Notes: generated by a model from the letters alone, not told the origin. Positions 42,702 through 52,178 are shown, counted from the stretch's first letter. The stretch: 64,000 nt of DNA from Mucilaginibacter conchicola (GCF_003432115.1 NZ_QWDC01000001.1:682001-746000); one strand, 5' to 3'. Numbers and translations are program-made.

Positions 42702-43883
42702 ATGACTTCTCCGCAAAGATACGATCAACGGGGCGTTTCTGCATCAAAAGATGATGTACATAACGCCATTAAAAACATTGATAAAGGCATATTCCCGAAG
42801 GCCTTCTGCAAGATCATCCCTGATATATTAACTAACGACCCTGAGTACTGCAATATTATGCATGCTGATGGTGCAGGTACCAAATCGTCATTAGCTTATA
42901 CCTACTGGAAAGAGACCGGCGATATTTCGGTTTGGAGAGGTATTGCACAGGATGCCATTATCATGAACATTGACGACCTGCTTTGCGTGGGCGCTACGGA
43001 TAACATCCTGTTGTCATCAACCATTGGCCGCAACAAGAACCTTATCCCGGGCGAGGTTATTGCGGCCATCATTAACGGTACCGAAGAGGTTTTGGCTGAG
43101 CTGCGCGAAGCAGGCATAGGCATCTACTCTACCGGTGGCGAAACTGCCGATGTGGGCGACCTTGTGCGCACCATCATTGTAGATTCTACCGTTACCTGCC
43201 GCATGAAACGTGAGGATGTGATCTCTAACGACCGCATTAAACCCGGCGATGTTATTGTTGGCCTGGCATCTTATGGCCAGGCATCATACGAGAGTGAATA
43301 CAATGGCGGCATGGGTTCAAACGGTTTAACATCAGCCCGCCATGATGTTTTCAATAAAACTATTGCCGAAAAATACAGCGAAAGCTACGACCCAGCCGTG
43401 CCATACGATCTGGTATTCAGCGGCAGCAAAAACCTTACGGATAAAATCGATATTGGCAATGGCGAAAGTGTAACAGCAGGTAAACTGGTATTATCAGCAA
43501 CCCGCACCTACGCTCCTATCATCAAAGCTATATTAGAAAAATACCGCAGCCAGATAAACGGCATGGTACACTGCAGCGGCGGTGCTCAAACCAAAGTACT
43601 GCATTTTGTAGAGAACCTGCATATCATTAAAGATAACCTTTTCCCTATCCCGCCGTTGTTTAAACTGATACAGGAAGAATCCAACACTTCATGGCAGGAA
43701 ATGTACAAGGTGTTTAACATGGGGCATCGCATGGAGCTTTACGTTCCGCAAGAGATTGCTGAGGACATCATCGCCATCTCAAAAAGCTTTAATGTTGATG
43801 CACAAATTATTGGCCGTGTTGAAGCCGCCGATAAAAAGCAGGTAACTGTAACTTCGCCTTATGGTGAGTTTGTGTATAACTAA
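42702..43883 (+). CDS. purM: Phosphoribosylformylglycinamidine cyclo-ligase (AIR synthetase)
   Basis: Closes the imidazole ring of FGAM to AIR with ATP, purine step five. 393 residues from ATG 42702; a TTG two codons earlier lies inside the promoter box. The order of motifs is that of the PurM/PurL ATP-binding superfamily: RYDQRGVSASKDDVHNAIKN, HADGAGTKSSLAYTYW, AQDAIIMNIDDLLCVGA, YSTGGETADVGDLVRT, GDVIVGLASYGQAS and NMGHRMELYVP. It is longer than the E. coli enzyme (about 345), as in Bacteroidota homologues. Divergent from the ClC gene. Confidence 0.94.
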   Translation: MTSPQRYDQRGVSASKDDVHNAIKNIDKGIFPKAFCKIIPDILTNDPEYCNIMHADGAGTKSSLAYTYWKETGDISVWRGIAQDAIIMNIDDLLCVGATDNILLSSTIGRNKNLIPGEVIAAIINGTEEVLAELREAGIGIYSTGGETADVGDLVRTIIVDSTVTCRMKREDVISNDRIKPGDVIVGLASYGQASYESEYNGGMGSNGLTSARHDVFNKTIAEKYSESYDPAVPYDLVFSGSKNLTDKIDIGNGESVTAGKLVLSATRTYAPIIKAILEKYRSQINGMVHCSGGAQTKVLHFVENLHIIKDNLFPIPPLFKLIQEESNTSWQEMYKVFNMGHRMELYVPQEIAEDIIAISKSFNVDAQIIGRVEAADKKQVTVTSPYGEFVYN

Positions 43884-43903
43884 GCTATACACTATCATAT
43901 TGT

Positions 43904-44001
43904 AAAAGAAAGGGTTGCTCATAGGCAACCCTTTCTTTTTTTCAGGCATTTATTACAAGGTATCTCAAACAAAAAAGCCCCCGAAAATTCGGGGGCTTTT
44001 G
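43904..44001. terminator. Tandem terminators between purM and the lipoprotein/Oar operon
   Basis: Two hairpins. AGAAAGGGTTGC / GCAACCCTTTCT followed by a T-run (43904-43941) serves purM. AAAAAGCCCCCGAA-AA-TTCGGGGGCTTTT (about 43972-44000) serves the convergent minus-strand operon. The second is almost the same stem as at 29992 and 55536. Confidence 0.85.
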
Positions 44002-44020
44002 TATTGGTAAATAGTTAACC

Positions 44021-44518
44021 TTATTTGGTTACTATTAAACTTGATTGTGTAAGTGCTGATGATACATTATCATCAGTAGTGTAGGCAGTTACTTTAATAT
44101 TGTAAATTGAAGCTGCGGTTACACCTACAGCCGACAATTTTAAAGATAGCGTACCATTATACACAGTTGTATTAGGGTAAGTTGTAGGAACTGTATTAAA
44201 CGTAATGCTATGTGTATTAGTAGCATCTTTACCGTTCCAGTTATCAAAGTTAACGGTACCAACAAGTGTTGCCGGTGAACCTGACCTTAATACCTCAACT
44301 TTAAATTTACCCGGTTTTGTATTTGTAGTTGTTGCGCCAAAGCTGATGTTAACAACATCTGTTGCATTGAACGGACCAGACTGAGCTAAACCAAGGTTGC
44401 TCACACTAATAGCAGGCAGGTTTTTCTCTAAGCCCGCAATATCGAGGTCTTTTTTACATGAGAAGCTAAATAGGGTTACTACCGCCATCATGATATATGA
44501 TATGAAATTCTTTTTCAT
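44021..44518 (-). CDS. Small lipoprotein, partner of the Oar-like receptor
   Basis: 165 residues with a lipoprotein signal (VVTLFSFSCKKD, Cys21). The mature part is Thr/Asn/Ser-rich and beta-predicted (LGLAQSGPFNATDVVNISFG, TLSLKLSAVGVTAASIYNIK), like an Ig-type fold, with no known family recognised. It follows the 1107-residue TonB-dependent receptor by 19 nt and should be co-transcribed. It is much shorter than SusD and lacks SusD motifs. A surface accessory that helps the receptor capture its ligand is a guess from gene order. Confidence 0.75.
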   Translation of the reverse strand: MKKNFISYIMMAVVTLFSFSCKKDLDIAGLEKNLPAISVSNLGLAQSGPFNATDVVNISFGATTTNTKPGKFKVEVLRSGSPATLVGTVNFDNWNGKDATNTHSITFNTVPTTYPNTTVYNGTLSLKLSAVGVTAASIYNIKVTAYTTDDNVSSALTQSSLIVTK

Positions 44519-44537
44519 CTTTCGTTATCTGTATTTA

Positions 44538-47500
44538 TTAGAATGAATATCTTAAACCAAGTTGAGCGTACCAGGTACTGGTTGTGCTGATGTTAGTTTG
44601 GAACGGATTTGTAACCAGGTTACCGTTGATGTTTTGCCATTGGTAAGTTGGTACACCGTTAGCATCAACTGATTGGTAGCTAAGTGGGTTGGTTGTAGTA
44701 GTTTGTTTAACTGTACCCCAGTTTTTGTTTAACATGTTAGGGAAGTTGAACACATCAGCACGGAACTGTAAAGTGTGTCTTGTAGTTTTGCTGTTACCAT
44801 TGTTAACATCCAGGTAAAAATCTTGTAAGAAAGATACGTCTAACCTGTTGTACCAAGGTAAAAATGCACTATTACGTTTAGCATACTCGCCTCTGTGTTT
44901 GCTCAGGTACGGAGAGTTTTGGATGAACTGCTCAAACGCTGCCTGTTGTTGCTGAACTGTAAAGTTGTAGTTTACACCATTAACAGTAGCGCTGTATGGT
45001 CTGAAAGTTACATCACTTGCTTTTTTAGGGATGAACATCAAGTCGGTAGTTGAGTTACCGTCACCGTTAAGGTCACCGTTAACTACATAGCTAAAGTTAC
45101 CTCTTGCAGCACCTTCATAGTACAATGACAGTGTTGAAGCAAAGTGCTTAGCATACTCAATACGGTAAGAAGCATTTGCAACTACACGGTGAGGAATAGC
45201 ATATTGTGAGTAGTATAACTCTTGAGAGTTAGCTGTACCAACAACCGGGTTAGAGTTAAATATAGATGTTGCCTGTGAACCTGGGTTAGCAGTTACGTCT
45301 TTAGAATCAGTGTAAGTGTAAGCTAATGAACCGTAGAAGCCGTTAGAGAAGCTTTTGCTTAACATACCGGTAAATACAGCTGAGTAACCTCTGTTAGTGT
45401 TCTCAAGAACCAAAGCAGTGTTAACACCAGGGTAAATGTAACGGTCTGTTGCTAATAAAGCACCGTTAGTACCTGTACCTACGAAACGAGGACGGGTTTG
45501 GTCGCCTTCAACCAATACACCTGTAGGTGTTTTAAGGTTGGCGTTACGCATTCTTACAGCATTGATATCTTTAGAGATGATACCTTCAGCAGTGAAAGTG
45601 AAACCATTACCTAATGCTTTATCGATAGCAAGGTCGGTACGGAATACACTTGGGAACTTGAAGTTAGGATCGATGTAAACAATACCAGAACCTGTAGTAG
45701 CACCAGCAGTTGGAGAGAACAAGTTACGGTATTTAGAAGGATCAGCACTGAAAGTGATGTTAGCTAACTGAGCCGGGTTGGTAATATTACCTTGGTAAAC
45801 AGTCATGTTGTTACCAGCTGGCATGTTAGTTAAGAATACGAATGGAATTCTACCAGTGAAGATACCGGTACCACCGCGTACAACCAATGAGTTGTCTTTA
45901 AGCACATCCCATCTGAAACCTACACGTGGAGAAAGCAATATCGGAGCTGTTGGCCATTTACCAGTGTTGTAGTTGGTAGGGTTGCCGTTAGCATCAGGTA
46001 AGGTTAATGCAGTTTGAGCAGGGTTTTCAATTGGATCTAACAGGTAGTTAGCTTTATCAGCTCTTAAACCTAAAGTCAGTTTAAAGTGATCAAAGTTAAT
46101 CTCATCCTGGATGTAAGCACCAATCTGGCCAATACGCAGGTCAGCTGGATAAGGTTTATCATCACCAGGAATTAATGAGAAAGTGTATGCAAATGCTGCA
46201 GGTGCTTTGTCATTAACAAAATCGCTCAGGCTGTTGTAGGCGTAGTAACCTGCTGCACCCGGCATAAACTGGTTTTGAAGTTTTTGATACTCATAAGTTA
46301 CACCTGCAGTTAATGTGTGTTTGCCTGTGTAGTAGGTAAAGTTATCAGTAATGTTATAGATGTTGTTAATAACATCGTTGTTCATAGTGAACGGATCAGA
46401 ACCTGCGCTCATGTAGTTATTACCGGCACCATCAAAAATATCAATGGTTGGGAAGAACTTGCCACCTAAAGAAAAGCGGGTATCGCGGTTCTTAGTAGCA
46501 GTAGCAATTAACTGGTTTGACATTCTACTGCTGATGTTAGAGTTTAACTCTAAGCTGGCAGTACGCACACTATGGTTAAAACCGTAGTTTGAGTTGTTAA
46601 ACGCAGATGAGTTGTTGCTGAAACGGTTGAATGGTAAACGGCTGATAGTACCTGACCTGCCTGTTACTGAGAACGATGGGTTAGTTGGGATACTTGAACC
46701 GTTTACAGAAGAGATATCGCCTTCAACTTTTAACTCGCTGTATTTAGCGGTTAATTTGTTTACGTCGTCAATATTCCAGTCTAATTTCGCTAAGATCTTG
46801 TGATCTTTTGAAGGGAAGTTAGGGAAATTATCGTATGCACCCGGATCATAACCCAATGATTGCAGTTTATCTGCAAATGTTTTCATATCAGCAACTGGTG
46901 TAGTAGTCTCACGACCAGCACCTGAACCGCCTTTAGGAATGAAAGTGATACCCGGCTTAGCACCTTTTTCGTACTCACCGTTAACAAAGAAGAATAATTT
47001 GTTTTTGATGATAGGGCCACCCAAAGTCATACCGTAAATTTTGTTGTTTGAATTTACGATCTGGCTTGAGATATCGGTGTTACCTACATTAGTACCGAAG
47101 TAGCTTTGGTTTTGGTAAGTAGTGTAAGCAGAACCGTGGAAAGTGTTGGTACCGCTTTTAGTAACTGCAAATATACCTGCACCTGTAAAACCTGATTGTC
47201 TTACGTCATACGGTGCAAGGTTTACAGACACCTCGCTGATAGCGTCTAATGAAATTGGAGAAATACCACCACCAGGAGTTGGGTTGTTATCTAAACCAAA
47301 GTTATTGTTAAGGTTAGCACCATCAACCTGCAAGTTGTTAGCACGTGCATCGCGGCCACCGAAGCTAAAACCACTTGCTTGTGGTGTAGTACGGGTTAAA
47401 TCGCCAAGGCTACGGCTAATGGTAGGCAATGTTGCAATTTGAGTTGTGCTGATGTTTGTGCTTGCACCGGTTTTAGAAGTGTTTAATTTGCTTCTTGAAG

Positions 47501-47861
47501 CGGTTACTTTTACTTCGGCTAAAAGAGCGCCGTTTGTTGCAAGTGTTAAATTAAGTACATAAGGCTGGCCTAATAAAAGGCTTACATTGTCAATAGTTTG
47601 AGACTGGTAACCAATGTAAGATACAGTAACTGTGTACGGGCCACCGGTACGCATGTTAGGGATGGTGAAACGACCATCAGCGTTAGTTGTTGTGGCATAG
47701 TTAGTACCACTCGGTTGGTGTGTTGCTTTAATAGTAGCACCAATTAAGGTCTCACCTTTGGTGTCCTTAATTGTTCCTGACATGCTACTTGTTGTTACCT
47801 GTGCAAAGGTGGCAACTGTAGCAAACAAGAACATAATTGCGAGAAGTAAATGTTTTCTCAT
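44538..47861 (-). CDS. Oar-like TonB-dependent receptor
   Basis: 1107 residues. Signal peptide (LLLAIMFLFATVATFAQ), a carboxypeptidase-regulatory-like domain (SGTIKDTKGETLIGATIKAT, VSYIGYQSQTIDNV), a plug (LNTSKTGASTNISTTQIATL, GRDARANNLQVDGANLNNNF, SEVSVNLAPYDVRQSGFTGA) and a 22-strand-type barrel ending WYAQLGLRYSF. The plug wording and length match the Myxococcus Oar group, of which some members export or import peptides or proteins. Codon choice is strongly biased, as in highly expressed genes. A -7 box TATCTTTG lies at 47925-47918, about 57 nt upstream. Confidence 0.93.
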   Translation of the reverse strand: MRKHLLLAIMFLFATVATFAQVTTSSMSGTIKDTKGETLIGATIKATHQPSGTNYATTTNADGRFTIPNMRTGGPYTVTVSYIGYQSQTIDNVSLLLGQPYVLNLTLATNGALLAEVKVTASRSKLNTSKTGASTNISTTQIATLPTISRSLGDLTRTTPQASGFSFGGRDARANNLQVDGANLNNNFGLDNNPTPGGGISPISLDAISEVSVNLAPYDVRQSGFTGAGIFAVTKSGTNTFHGSAYTTYQNQSYFGTNVGNTDISSQIVNSNNKIYGMTLGGPIIKNKLFFFVNGEYEKGAKPGITFIPKGGSGAGRETTTPVADMKTFADKLQSLGYDPGAYDNFPNFPSKDHKILAKLDWNIDDVNKLTAKYSELKVEGDISSVNGSSIPTNPSFSVTGRSGTISRLPFNRFSNNSSAFNNSNYGFNHSVRTASLELNSNISSRMSNQLIATATKNRDTRFSLGGKFFPTIDIFDGAGNNYMSAGSDPFTMNNDVINNIYNITDNFTYYTGKHTLTAGVTYEYQKLQNQFMPGAAGYYAYNSLSDFVNDKAPAAFAYTFSLIPGDDKPYPADLRIGQIGAYIQDEINFDHFKLTLGLRADKANYLLDPIENPAQTALTLPDANGNPTNYNTGKWPTAPILLSPRVGFRWDVLKDNSLVVRGGTGIFTGRIPFVFLTNMPAGNNMTVYQGNITNPAQLANITFSADPSKYRNLFSPTAGATTGSGIVYIDPNFKFPSVFRTDLAIDKALGNGFTFTAEGIISKDINAVRMRNANLKTPTGVLVEGDQTRPRFVGTGTNGALLATDRYIYPGVNTALVLENTNRGYSAVFTGMLSKSFSNGFYGSLAYTYTDSKDVTANPGSQATSIFNSNPVVGTANSQELYYSQYAIPHRVVANASYRIEYAKHFASTLSLYYEGAARGNFSYVVNGDLNGDGNSTTDLMFIPKKASDVTFRPYSATVNGVNYNFTVQQQQAAFEQFIQNSPYLSKHRGEYAKRNSAFLPWYNRLDVSFLQDFYLDVNNGNSKTTRHTLQFRADVFNFPNMLNKNWGTVKQTTTTNPLSYQSVDANGVPTYQWQNINGNLVTNPFQTNISTTSTWYAQLGLRYSF

Positions 47862-48194
47862 ACTTGTTTTTTGTGTTTAACCGTTAAATGAATTAATCAA
47901 TAAGTGATTTAATGGCGCAAAGATAAACAAGAATGCTCTACAGTATATTAACTTTGTGTTAAGAATCATTATATACTTTTCAACAGTTTACAGCCATTTT
48001 AAAGGAAAATGAAATTTTTATGAAATTTTGCTGTAAGTATTACATCCGTAACGTCATTTTTTAACTCAAAGTTGGTGACTGATAACTAATTATACTATAT
48101 TTTCGGCCATCGTTCTAAATCTTCCGCAATATTTCATTTACAGAGCTTTTTACTTAGCTTTGGCATTCCAAAATCATAAAAGATACATACTAAT
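47862..48194. promoter_or_regulatory. Divergent spacer between Oar-like receptor and lpdA
   Basis: 333 bp without an ORF. On the minus strand TATCTTTG (47925-47918) is an exact -7 box for the receptor gene; no TTTG at the right distance was found. For lpdA no exact box is seen. The region is AT-rich, with no strong palindrome. Confidence 0.45.
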
Positions 48195-49583
48195 ATGGAT
48201 TACGATTTAATTGTTATTGGTTCGGGCCCGGGTGGTTATGTTGCTGCTATCCGCGCATCGCAACTGGGTTTAAAAACCGCCATTGTAGAAAAAGAATCAC
48301 TTGGAGGTATTTGCCTTAACTGGGGTTGTATCCCTACCAAGGCTTTGTTAAAAAGCGCCCAGGTGTTTGAATATTTAAACCACGCTTCTGAGTATGGTAT
48401 CAAAACCAACGGTGGCGAGGTTGACTTTGAAGCCGTTATAAAACGCAGCCGCGGTGTTGCCGATGGCATGAGCAAAGGTGTTCAGTTTTTGATGAAGAAA
48501 AACAAGATCGATGTAATTATCGGTACAGGTTCACTTAAAGCTAAAGATACCGTAACTGTAAAAGGTAACGATGGTTCTACTAAAGATATAAAAGCAAAAA
48601 ACATCATCTTGGCTACAGGTGGCCGCTCGCGCGAGTTGCCAAACCTTAAACAGGATGGTAAAAAAGTTATAGGCTACCGCCAGGCAATGGTACTTCCGCA
48701 ACAACCAAAATCAATGGTGGTTGTTGGCTCAGGTGCTATCGGTATCGAGTTTGCTTACTTCTACAACTCTATAGGTACTAAAGTAACCGTAGTGGAGTAC
48801 TTAGATAACATTGTTCCTTTAGAAGACGAAGAAGTGTCAAAAGCACTTTTACGTTCATTAAAGAAACAAGGCGTTAACATCATGACAGGTTCTACCGTTG
48901 AGTCTGTTGATACCAACGGCGAAGGTTGCCGCGTAAATGTTAAAACTGCTAATGGCAACGAAGTGCTTGAAGCCGAGATCGTATTATCGGCAGTTGGTAT
49001 ATCTACTAATATTGAAGGCATAGGTCTTGAGCAGGTTGGCGTTAAAACCGACAAAGGCAAAGTATTAGTTGATGACTACTACAAAACCAATATTGATGGC
49101 GTTTACGCTATTGGTGATATTGTTAAAGGCCAGGCGCTTGCACACGTTGCATCTGCCGAGGGTATTATCTGCGTTGAGAAAATTGCAGGCCAAAACCCTG
49201 AGCCTTTAGATTACAATAACATCCCGGGTTGTACTTACTGCTCGCCTGAAGTTGCTTCTGTTGGTTACACCGAGAAAGCTGCTAAAGAAGCAGGTTACGA
49301 GATCAAAGTTGGTAAATTCCCATTCTCGGCATCTGGTAAAGCAAGTGCTGCGGGTGCTAAAGATGGCTTTGTTAAAGTTATTTTTGATGCTAAATACGGC
49401 GAATTCCTTGGTGCACACATGATAGGTTACAATGTAACCGAGATGATTGCCGAAGTAGTTACCGCGCGTAAACTGGAAACTACCGGTCATGAGATCATCA
49501 AATCGGTACACCCTCACCCAACCATGAGCGAAGCTGTTATGGAAGCTGCCGCTGATGCTTACGGTGAAGTTATCCACTTGTAA
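48195..49583 (+). CDS. lpdA: Dihydrolipoyl dehydrogenase
   Basis: E3 component of 2-oxoacid dehydrogenase complexes and the glycine cleavage system; oxidises dihydrolipoamide with NAD+. FAD-binding start DLIVIGSGPGGYVAAIRASQ, redox-active disulfide Cys40/Cys45 in GGICLNWGCIPTK, NAD-binding VVVGSGAIGIEFAYF, the FAD segment VYAIGDIV, and the C-terminal catalytic His-Glu in SVHPHPTMSEAVMEA. 462 residues is standard. No E1 or E2 genes are adjacent, so it probably serves several complexes. Single gene with its own terminator. Confidence 0.97.
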   Translation: MDYDLIVIGSGPGGYVAAIRASQLGLKTAIVEKESLGGICLNWGCIPTKALLKSAQVFEYLNHASEYGIKTNGGEVDFEAVIKRSRGVADGMSKGVQFLMKKNKIDVIIGTGSLKAKDTVTVKGNDGSTKDIKAKNIILATGGRSRELPNLKQDGKKVIGYRQAMVLPQQPKSMVVVGSGAIGIEFAYFYNSIGTKVTVVEYLDNIVPLEDEEVSKALLRSLKKQGVNIMTGSTVESVDTNGEGCRVNVKTANGNEVLEAEIVLSAVGISTNIEGIGLEQVGVKTDKGKVLVDDYYKTNIDGVYAIGDIVKGQALAHVASAEGIICVEKIAGQNPEPLDYNNIPGCTYCSPEVASVGYTEKAAKEAGYEIKVGKFPFSASGKASAAGAKDGFVKVIFDAKYGEFLGAHMIGYNVTEMIAEVVTARKLETTGHEIIKSVHPHPTMSEAVMEAAADAYGEVIHL

Positions 49584-49601
49584 TAAAATACTCCTTAATA
49601 T

Positions 49602-49634
49602 AAAAAGCCGCCTTGTTTTGCAAGGCGGCTTTTT
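49602..49634. terminator. Bidirectional terminator between lpdA and the carboxylesterase gene
   Basis: AAAAAGCCGCCTTG-TTTTG-CAAGGCGGCTTTTT, a perfect 14-bp stem with T-runs on both strands, between two convergent genes. Confidence 0.9.
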
Positions 49635-49650
49635 TGTTTGATAATAGGAC

Positions 49651-51282
49651 CTATTTCATATACTCTTTATCAAGGAAATTATATCTTCCCTTTTCCTGGG
49701 CACTTTCTTTTACCGGTTTAGTTGTTACGTTGATATCTATATATGATACCGGGCCGCTTTTAACGTTAGCATCCCATTTAGGTAAACCTTTGCCGTTAGG
49801 GTTGCCTGTTTTTATAAAATTGGCAAAATAGCTTTCCATAGTTTCAGATACTTTGTAATCGTCAGCCGTCCAGGCGTAGGTTGTATTGGTAGATAGATTA
49901 CCCATAGCAAACTCAATTTCTGATGCATGCGCTGCTCCGTTGTAAGGTGCAGGTTGCTTTGGATCTTCCTTTTTCTTGCCATCGTCTTTGATAATACCAC
50001 CTGCAAGGCCCTGTTTGGCATTGCCCATGGCGGCAGTCATTGGCGGGCGTGGTTTTGAGAACAGGTAACGATAAACTGGCTTGCCTGCAGTTGCTGCATG
50101 TGCATCGGCCCATTTCCAGGTACTGTAAACAATAAACCTATCGCTGGCCAGTTCTGTAGCAGACTTGATAACTTCATCCTGTGTATTACCAGGATATAAT
50201 TTTAATACTTCATCCGCTTTATCGTTGTAAAGGCTTTTTACTTTCTTGGTGTAATTCTCAACAGTTGGAGCATCGCCCCACATTAATGCCTGGTAAGGCA
50301 CCTCGGCAGAGTTCCATCCCACTAAAAGCGGAACATTAGCTTGTTCACCAGCCAATAAAGTTTCAACCGGTTTTTTCGTCAAAAAGTAGCCATCAACAGT
50401 AGCGGTTGACATGGACGGCGTGCCCGGCTTTGAAGCTATTTCAAGCAGTTGGTCAGCTGGTATCGCACGCAGATCGGCAAGTGATTTTGCACCTGCCTGC
50501 TCCATAAATTTAGTACCGTTGGCTTCGCCTGTGCTCAGATCAACTGCAGGCAAGGTTGGCGCTATCATAGCCCCGCTCTCTCCTATTGCACCGTTAATAA
50601 TATCTTTCGATAAAGGTGATACCATTTGTGCCGACACCGATATAGAGCCTGCCGATTCGCCTGCTATGGTTACACGTTTAGGATCGCCACCAAAAGCTTC
50701 AATATTTTGCTGTACCCAACGCAGGGCAGCATTTTGATCTAACAAACCATAGTTTCCTGATGAGTGATGTTTCGATTCTTTAGTCAGCTCCGGGTGAGCC
50801 AAAAAACCAAACACGCCAAGGCGATAATTAACTGTTAAGGCAATGATACCACGCTTAGCCATGCTTTCGCCATCGTAACGGGGTTCAGAGCCATCGCCGG
50901 CAACAAAACCACCACCGTAAAAATAAACCAGCACGGGTAGTTTGGCTTTTGGCTTGCCTGCAGGCACCCAAACATTAAGGTACAGGCAATCCTCGCTCAT
51001 ACCAGGCGAGCGAAAACCCATATCACCGAAAGGTTTCTTCTGCATACCATTATATCCAAATGCATCGCACTTGCGCACGCCGGTCCAGTCGTTAACGGGT
51101 TGCGGTTCTTTCCAGCGCAGCTCTCCTATAGGCGGCTGCGCAAAAGGGATACCCTTGAAACTATTAACGCCCGATTTTTCGGTTACGCTCTCTACCGTGC
51201 CATTAACGGTTTTAACCTGCATTTGCGCAAACGCCCCAAGGCAGGCGCTCTGCAGCAATAGCAAACACACTAATTTTTTCAT
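49651..51282 (-). CDS. Secreted type-B carboxylesterase
   Basis: 543 residues with a signal peptide (MKKLVCLLLLQSACLGAFAQ). The alpha/beta-hydrolase shows all family signatures: GIPFAQPPIGELRWKEPQPV, SEDCLYLNVWVP, the oxyanion-hole YFYGGGFVAG, NYRLGVFGFL and the nucleophile elbow FGGDPKRVTIAGESAGS with Ser near residue 210. The catalytic His is probably that of GAAHASEIEF. Members hydrolyse carboxylic esters of many kinds; the substrate is unknown. Periplasmic or secreted. Divergent from the SelT/W-like gene. Confidence 0.92.
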   Translation of the reverse strand: MKKLVCLLLLQSACLGAFAQMQVKTVNGTVESVTEKSGVNSFKGIPFAQPPIGELRWKEPQPVNDWTGVRKCDAFGYNGMQKKPFGDMGFRSPGMSEDCLYLNVWVPAGKPKAKLPVLVYFYGGGFVAGDGSEPRYDGESMAKRGIIALTVNYRLGVFGFLAHPELTKESKHHSSGNYGLLDQNAALRWVQQNIEAFGGDPKRVTIAGESAGSISVSAQMVSPLSKDIINGAIGESGAMIAPTLPAVDLSTGEANGTKFMEQAGAKSLADLRAIPADQLLEIASKPGTPSMSTATVDGYFLTKKPVETLLAGEQANVPLLVGWNSAEVPYQALMWGDAPTVENYTKKVKSLYNDKADEVLKLYPGNTQDEVIKSATELASDRFIVYSTWKWADAHAATAGKPVYRYLFSKPRPPMTAAMGNAKQGLAGGIIKDDGKKKEDPKQPAPYNGAAHASEIEFAMGNLSTNTTYAWTADDYKVSETMESYFANFIKTGNPNGKGLPKWDANVKSGPVSYIDINVTTKPVKESAQEKGRYNFLDKEYMK

Positions 51283-51387
51283 GGTTTTGTGTTATAATTG
51301 GTTGTTGTTTGAATGCTGAAAGTAAGTAAAATAAATACCACATCAAATATCATCATGTCTTTGTGACACAATTAAACATTTTACGCT

Positions 51388-51672
51388 ATGAAACCAACCG
51401 TCACCATAGAATACTGCCCAAAATGTAACTGGATGCTTCGCGCTGCCTACATGGCGCAAGAACTGTTAAGCACCTTTGCCGACGATGTATACGGTATAAC
51501 CCTGCAACCCAGCGAAACATCGGGCAAATACAATATCCGTGTAAATGAGCAAGTCATCTTTGACCGTAAAGAACAAGGCCGTTTCCCTGAGATAAAAGAA
51601 CTGAAGCAACTGGTGAGAGATGTTGTTGCTCCTGAGAAACCACTTGGCCATAGTGATAAGAAGGCGGAGTAA
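51388..51672 (+). CDS. SelT/SelW/SelH (Rdx)-family thioredoxin-like protein
   Basis: 94 residues with the Rdx fold: TVTIEYCPKCNWMLRAAYMA carries the CxxC redox pair right after the first strand (Cys10 and Cys13), where animal selenoproteins have CxxU. EVIFDRKE-like segment (QVIFDRKEQGRFPEIKELKQ) and C-terminal KQLVRDVV complete the family pattern. It is cytoplasmic; a thiol redox role is inferred from the fold and no substrate is known. About 65 nt before the Rrf2 regulator gene. Confidence 0.88.
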   Translation: MKPTVTIEYCPKCNWMLRAAYMAQELLSTFADDVYGITLQPSETSGKYNIRVNEQVIFDRKEQGRFPEIKELKQLVRDVVAPEKPLGHSDKKAE

Positions 51673-51738
51673 ATTACTATGTCTGCATATTATGTCGTAC
51701 AAATTTGTTTGTTTACATTTGTACTGTATATTTATTAA

Positions 51739-52176
51739 ATGCTATCCAAAAAGACTAAATACGCCATAAAAGCGCTGGTGGTAATGGGCAAGAATATTGA
51801 CAAACCACCTATGCAGATCTCAAAGATCGCCGAGATGGAGCGCATACCTAAGAAGTTTCTGGAGCAGATCCTGCTCGATTTACGCAACGCGGGCTACCTG
51901 TACAGTAAAAAAGGTGCCGGTGGCGGTTACAGCCTCAATAAAGACCCTAAAGAGATATTCCTGGTAAGCATAATGCGTATTACCGATGGCCCTATTGCCA
52001 TGGTACCTTGTGCCAGCTTAAACTTTTACCATAAATGTGATGAGTGCCACCAGGAACATACCTGCGGCATACGTGATGTTTTTGTGGATGTAAGAGATGC
52101 TACGCTGAAAATACTTTCTGAAACAAGTGTTGCCGATATTATTGAGCGCGAGAACTCGCTGATCGTAAAACTGTAA
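51739..52176 (+). CDS. Rrf2-family transcriptional regulator
   Basis: 145 residues. N-terminal winged helix KTKYAIKALVVMGKN ... ISKIAEMERIPKKFLEQILL, then GYLYSKKGAGGGYSLNKDP, as in IscR, NsrR and CymR. Four cysteines (Cys91, Cys100, Cys103, Cys109 in VPCASLNFYHKCDECHQEHTC) follow the dimerisation helix, where iron-sulfur members bind their cluster, though the spacing is not exactly that of IscR. It may sense Fe-S status, redox or cysteine. An exact -7 box TACATTTG is at 51714-51721. Its targets are unknown; no Fe-S assembly genes are in view. Confidence 0.9.
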   Translation: MLSKKTKYAIKALVVMGKNIDKPPMQISKIAEMERIPKKFLEQILLDLRNAGYLYSKKGAGGGYSLNKDPKEIFLVSIMRITDGPIAMVPCASLNFYHKCDECHQEHTCGIRDVFVDVRDATLKILSETSVADIIERENSLIVKL

Positions 52177-52178
52177 TA

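Noticed and set aside
42631..42747. N-terminal extension of the ClC gene to 42747
   Set aside because: It would overlap the purM promoter and start codon, and the family begins near the MFKSLNYKITR start.
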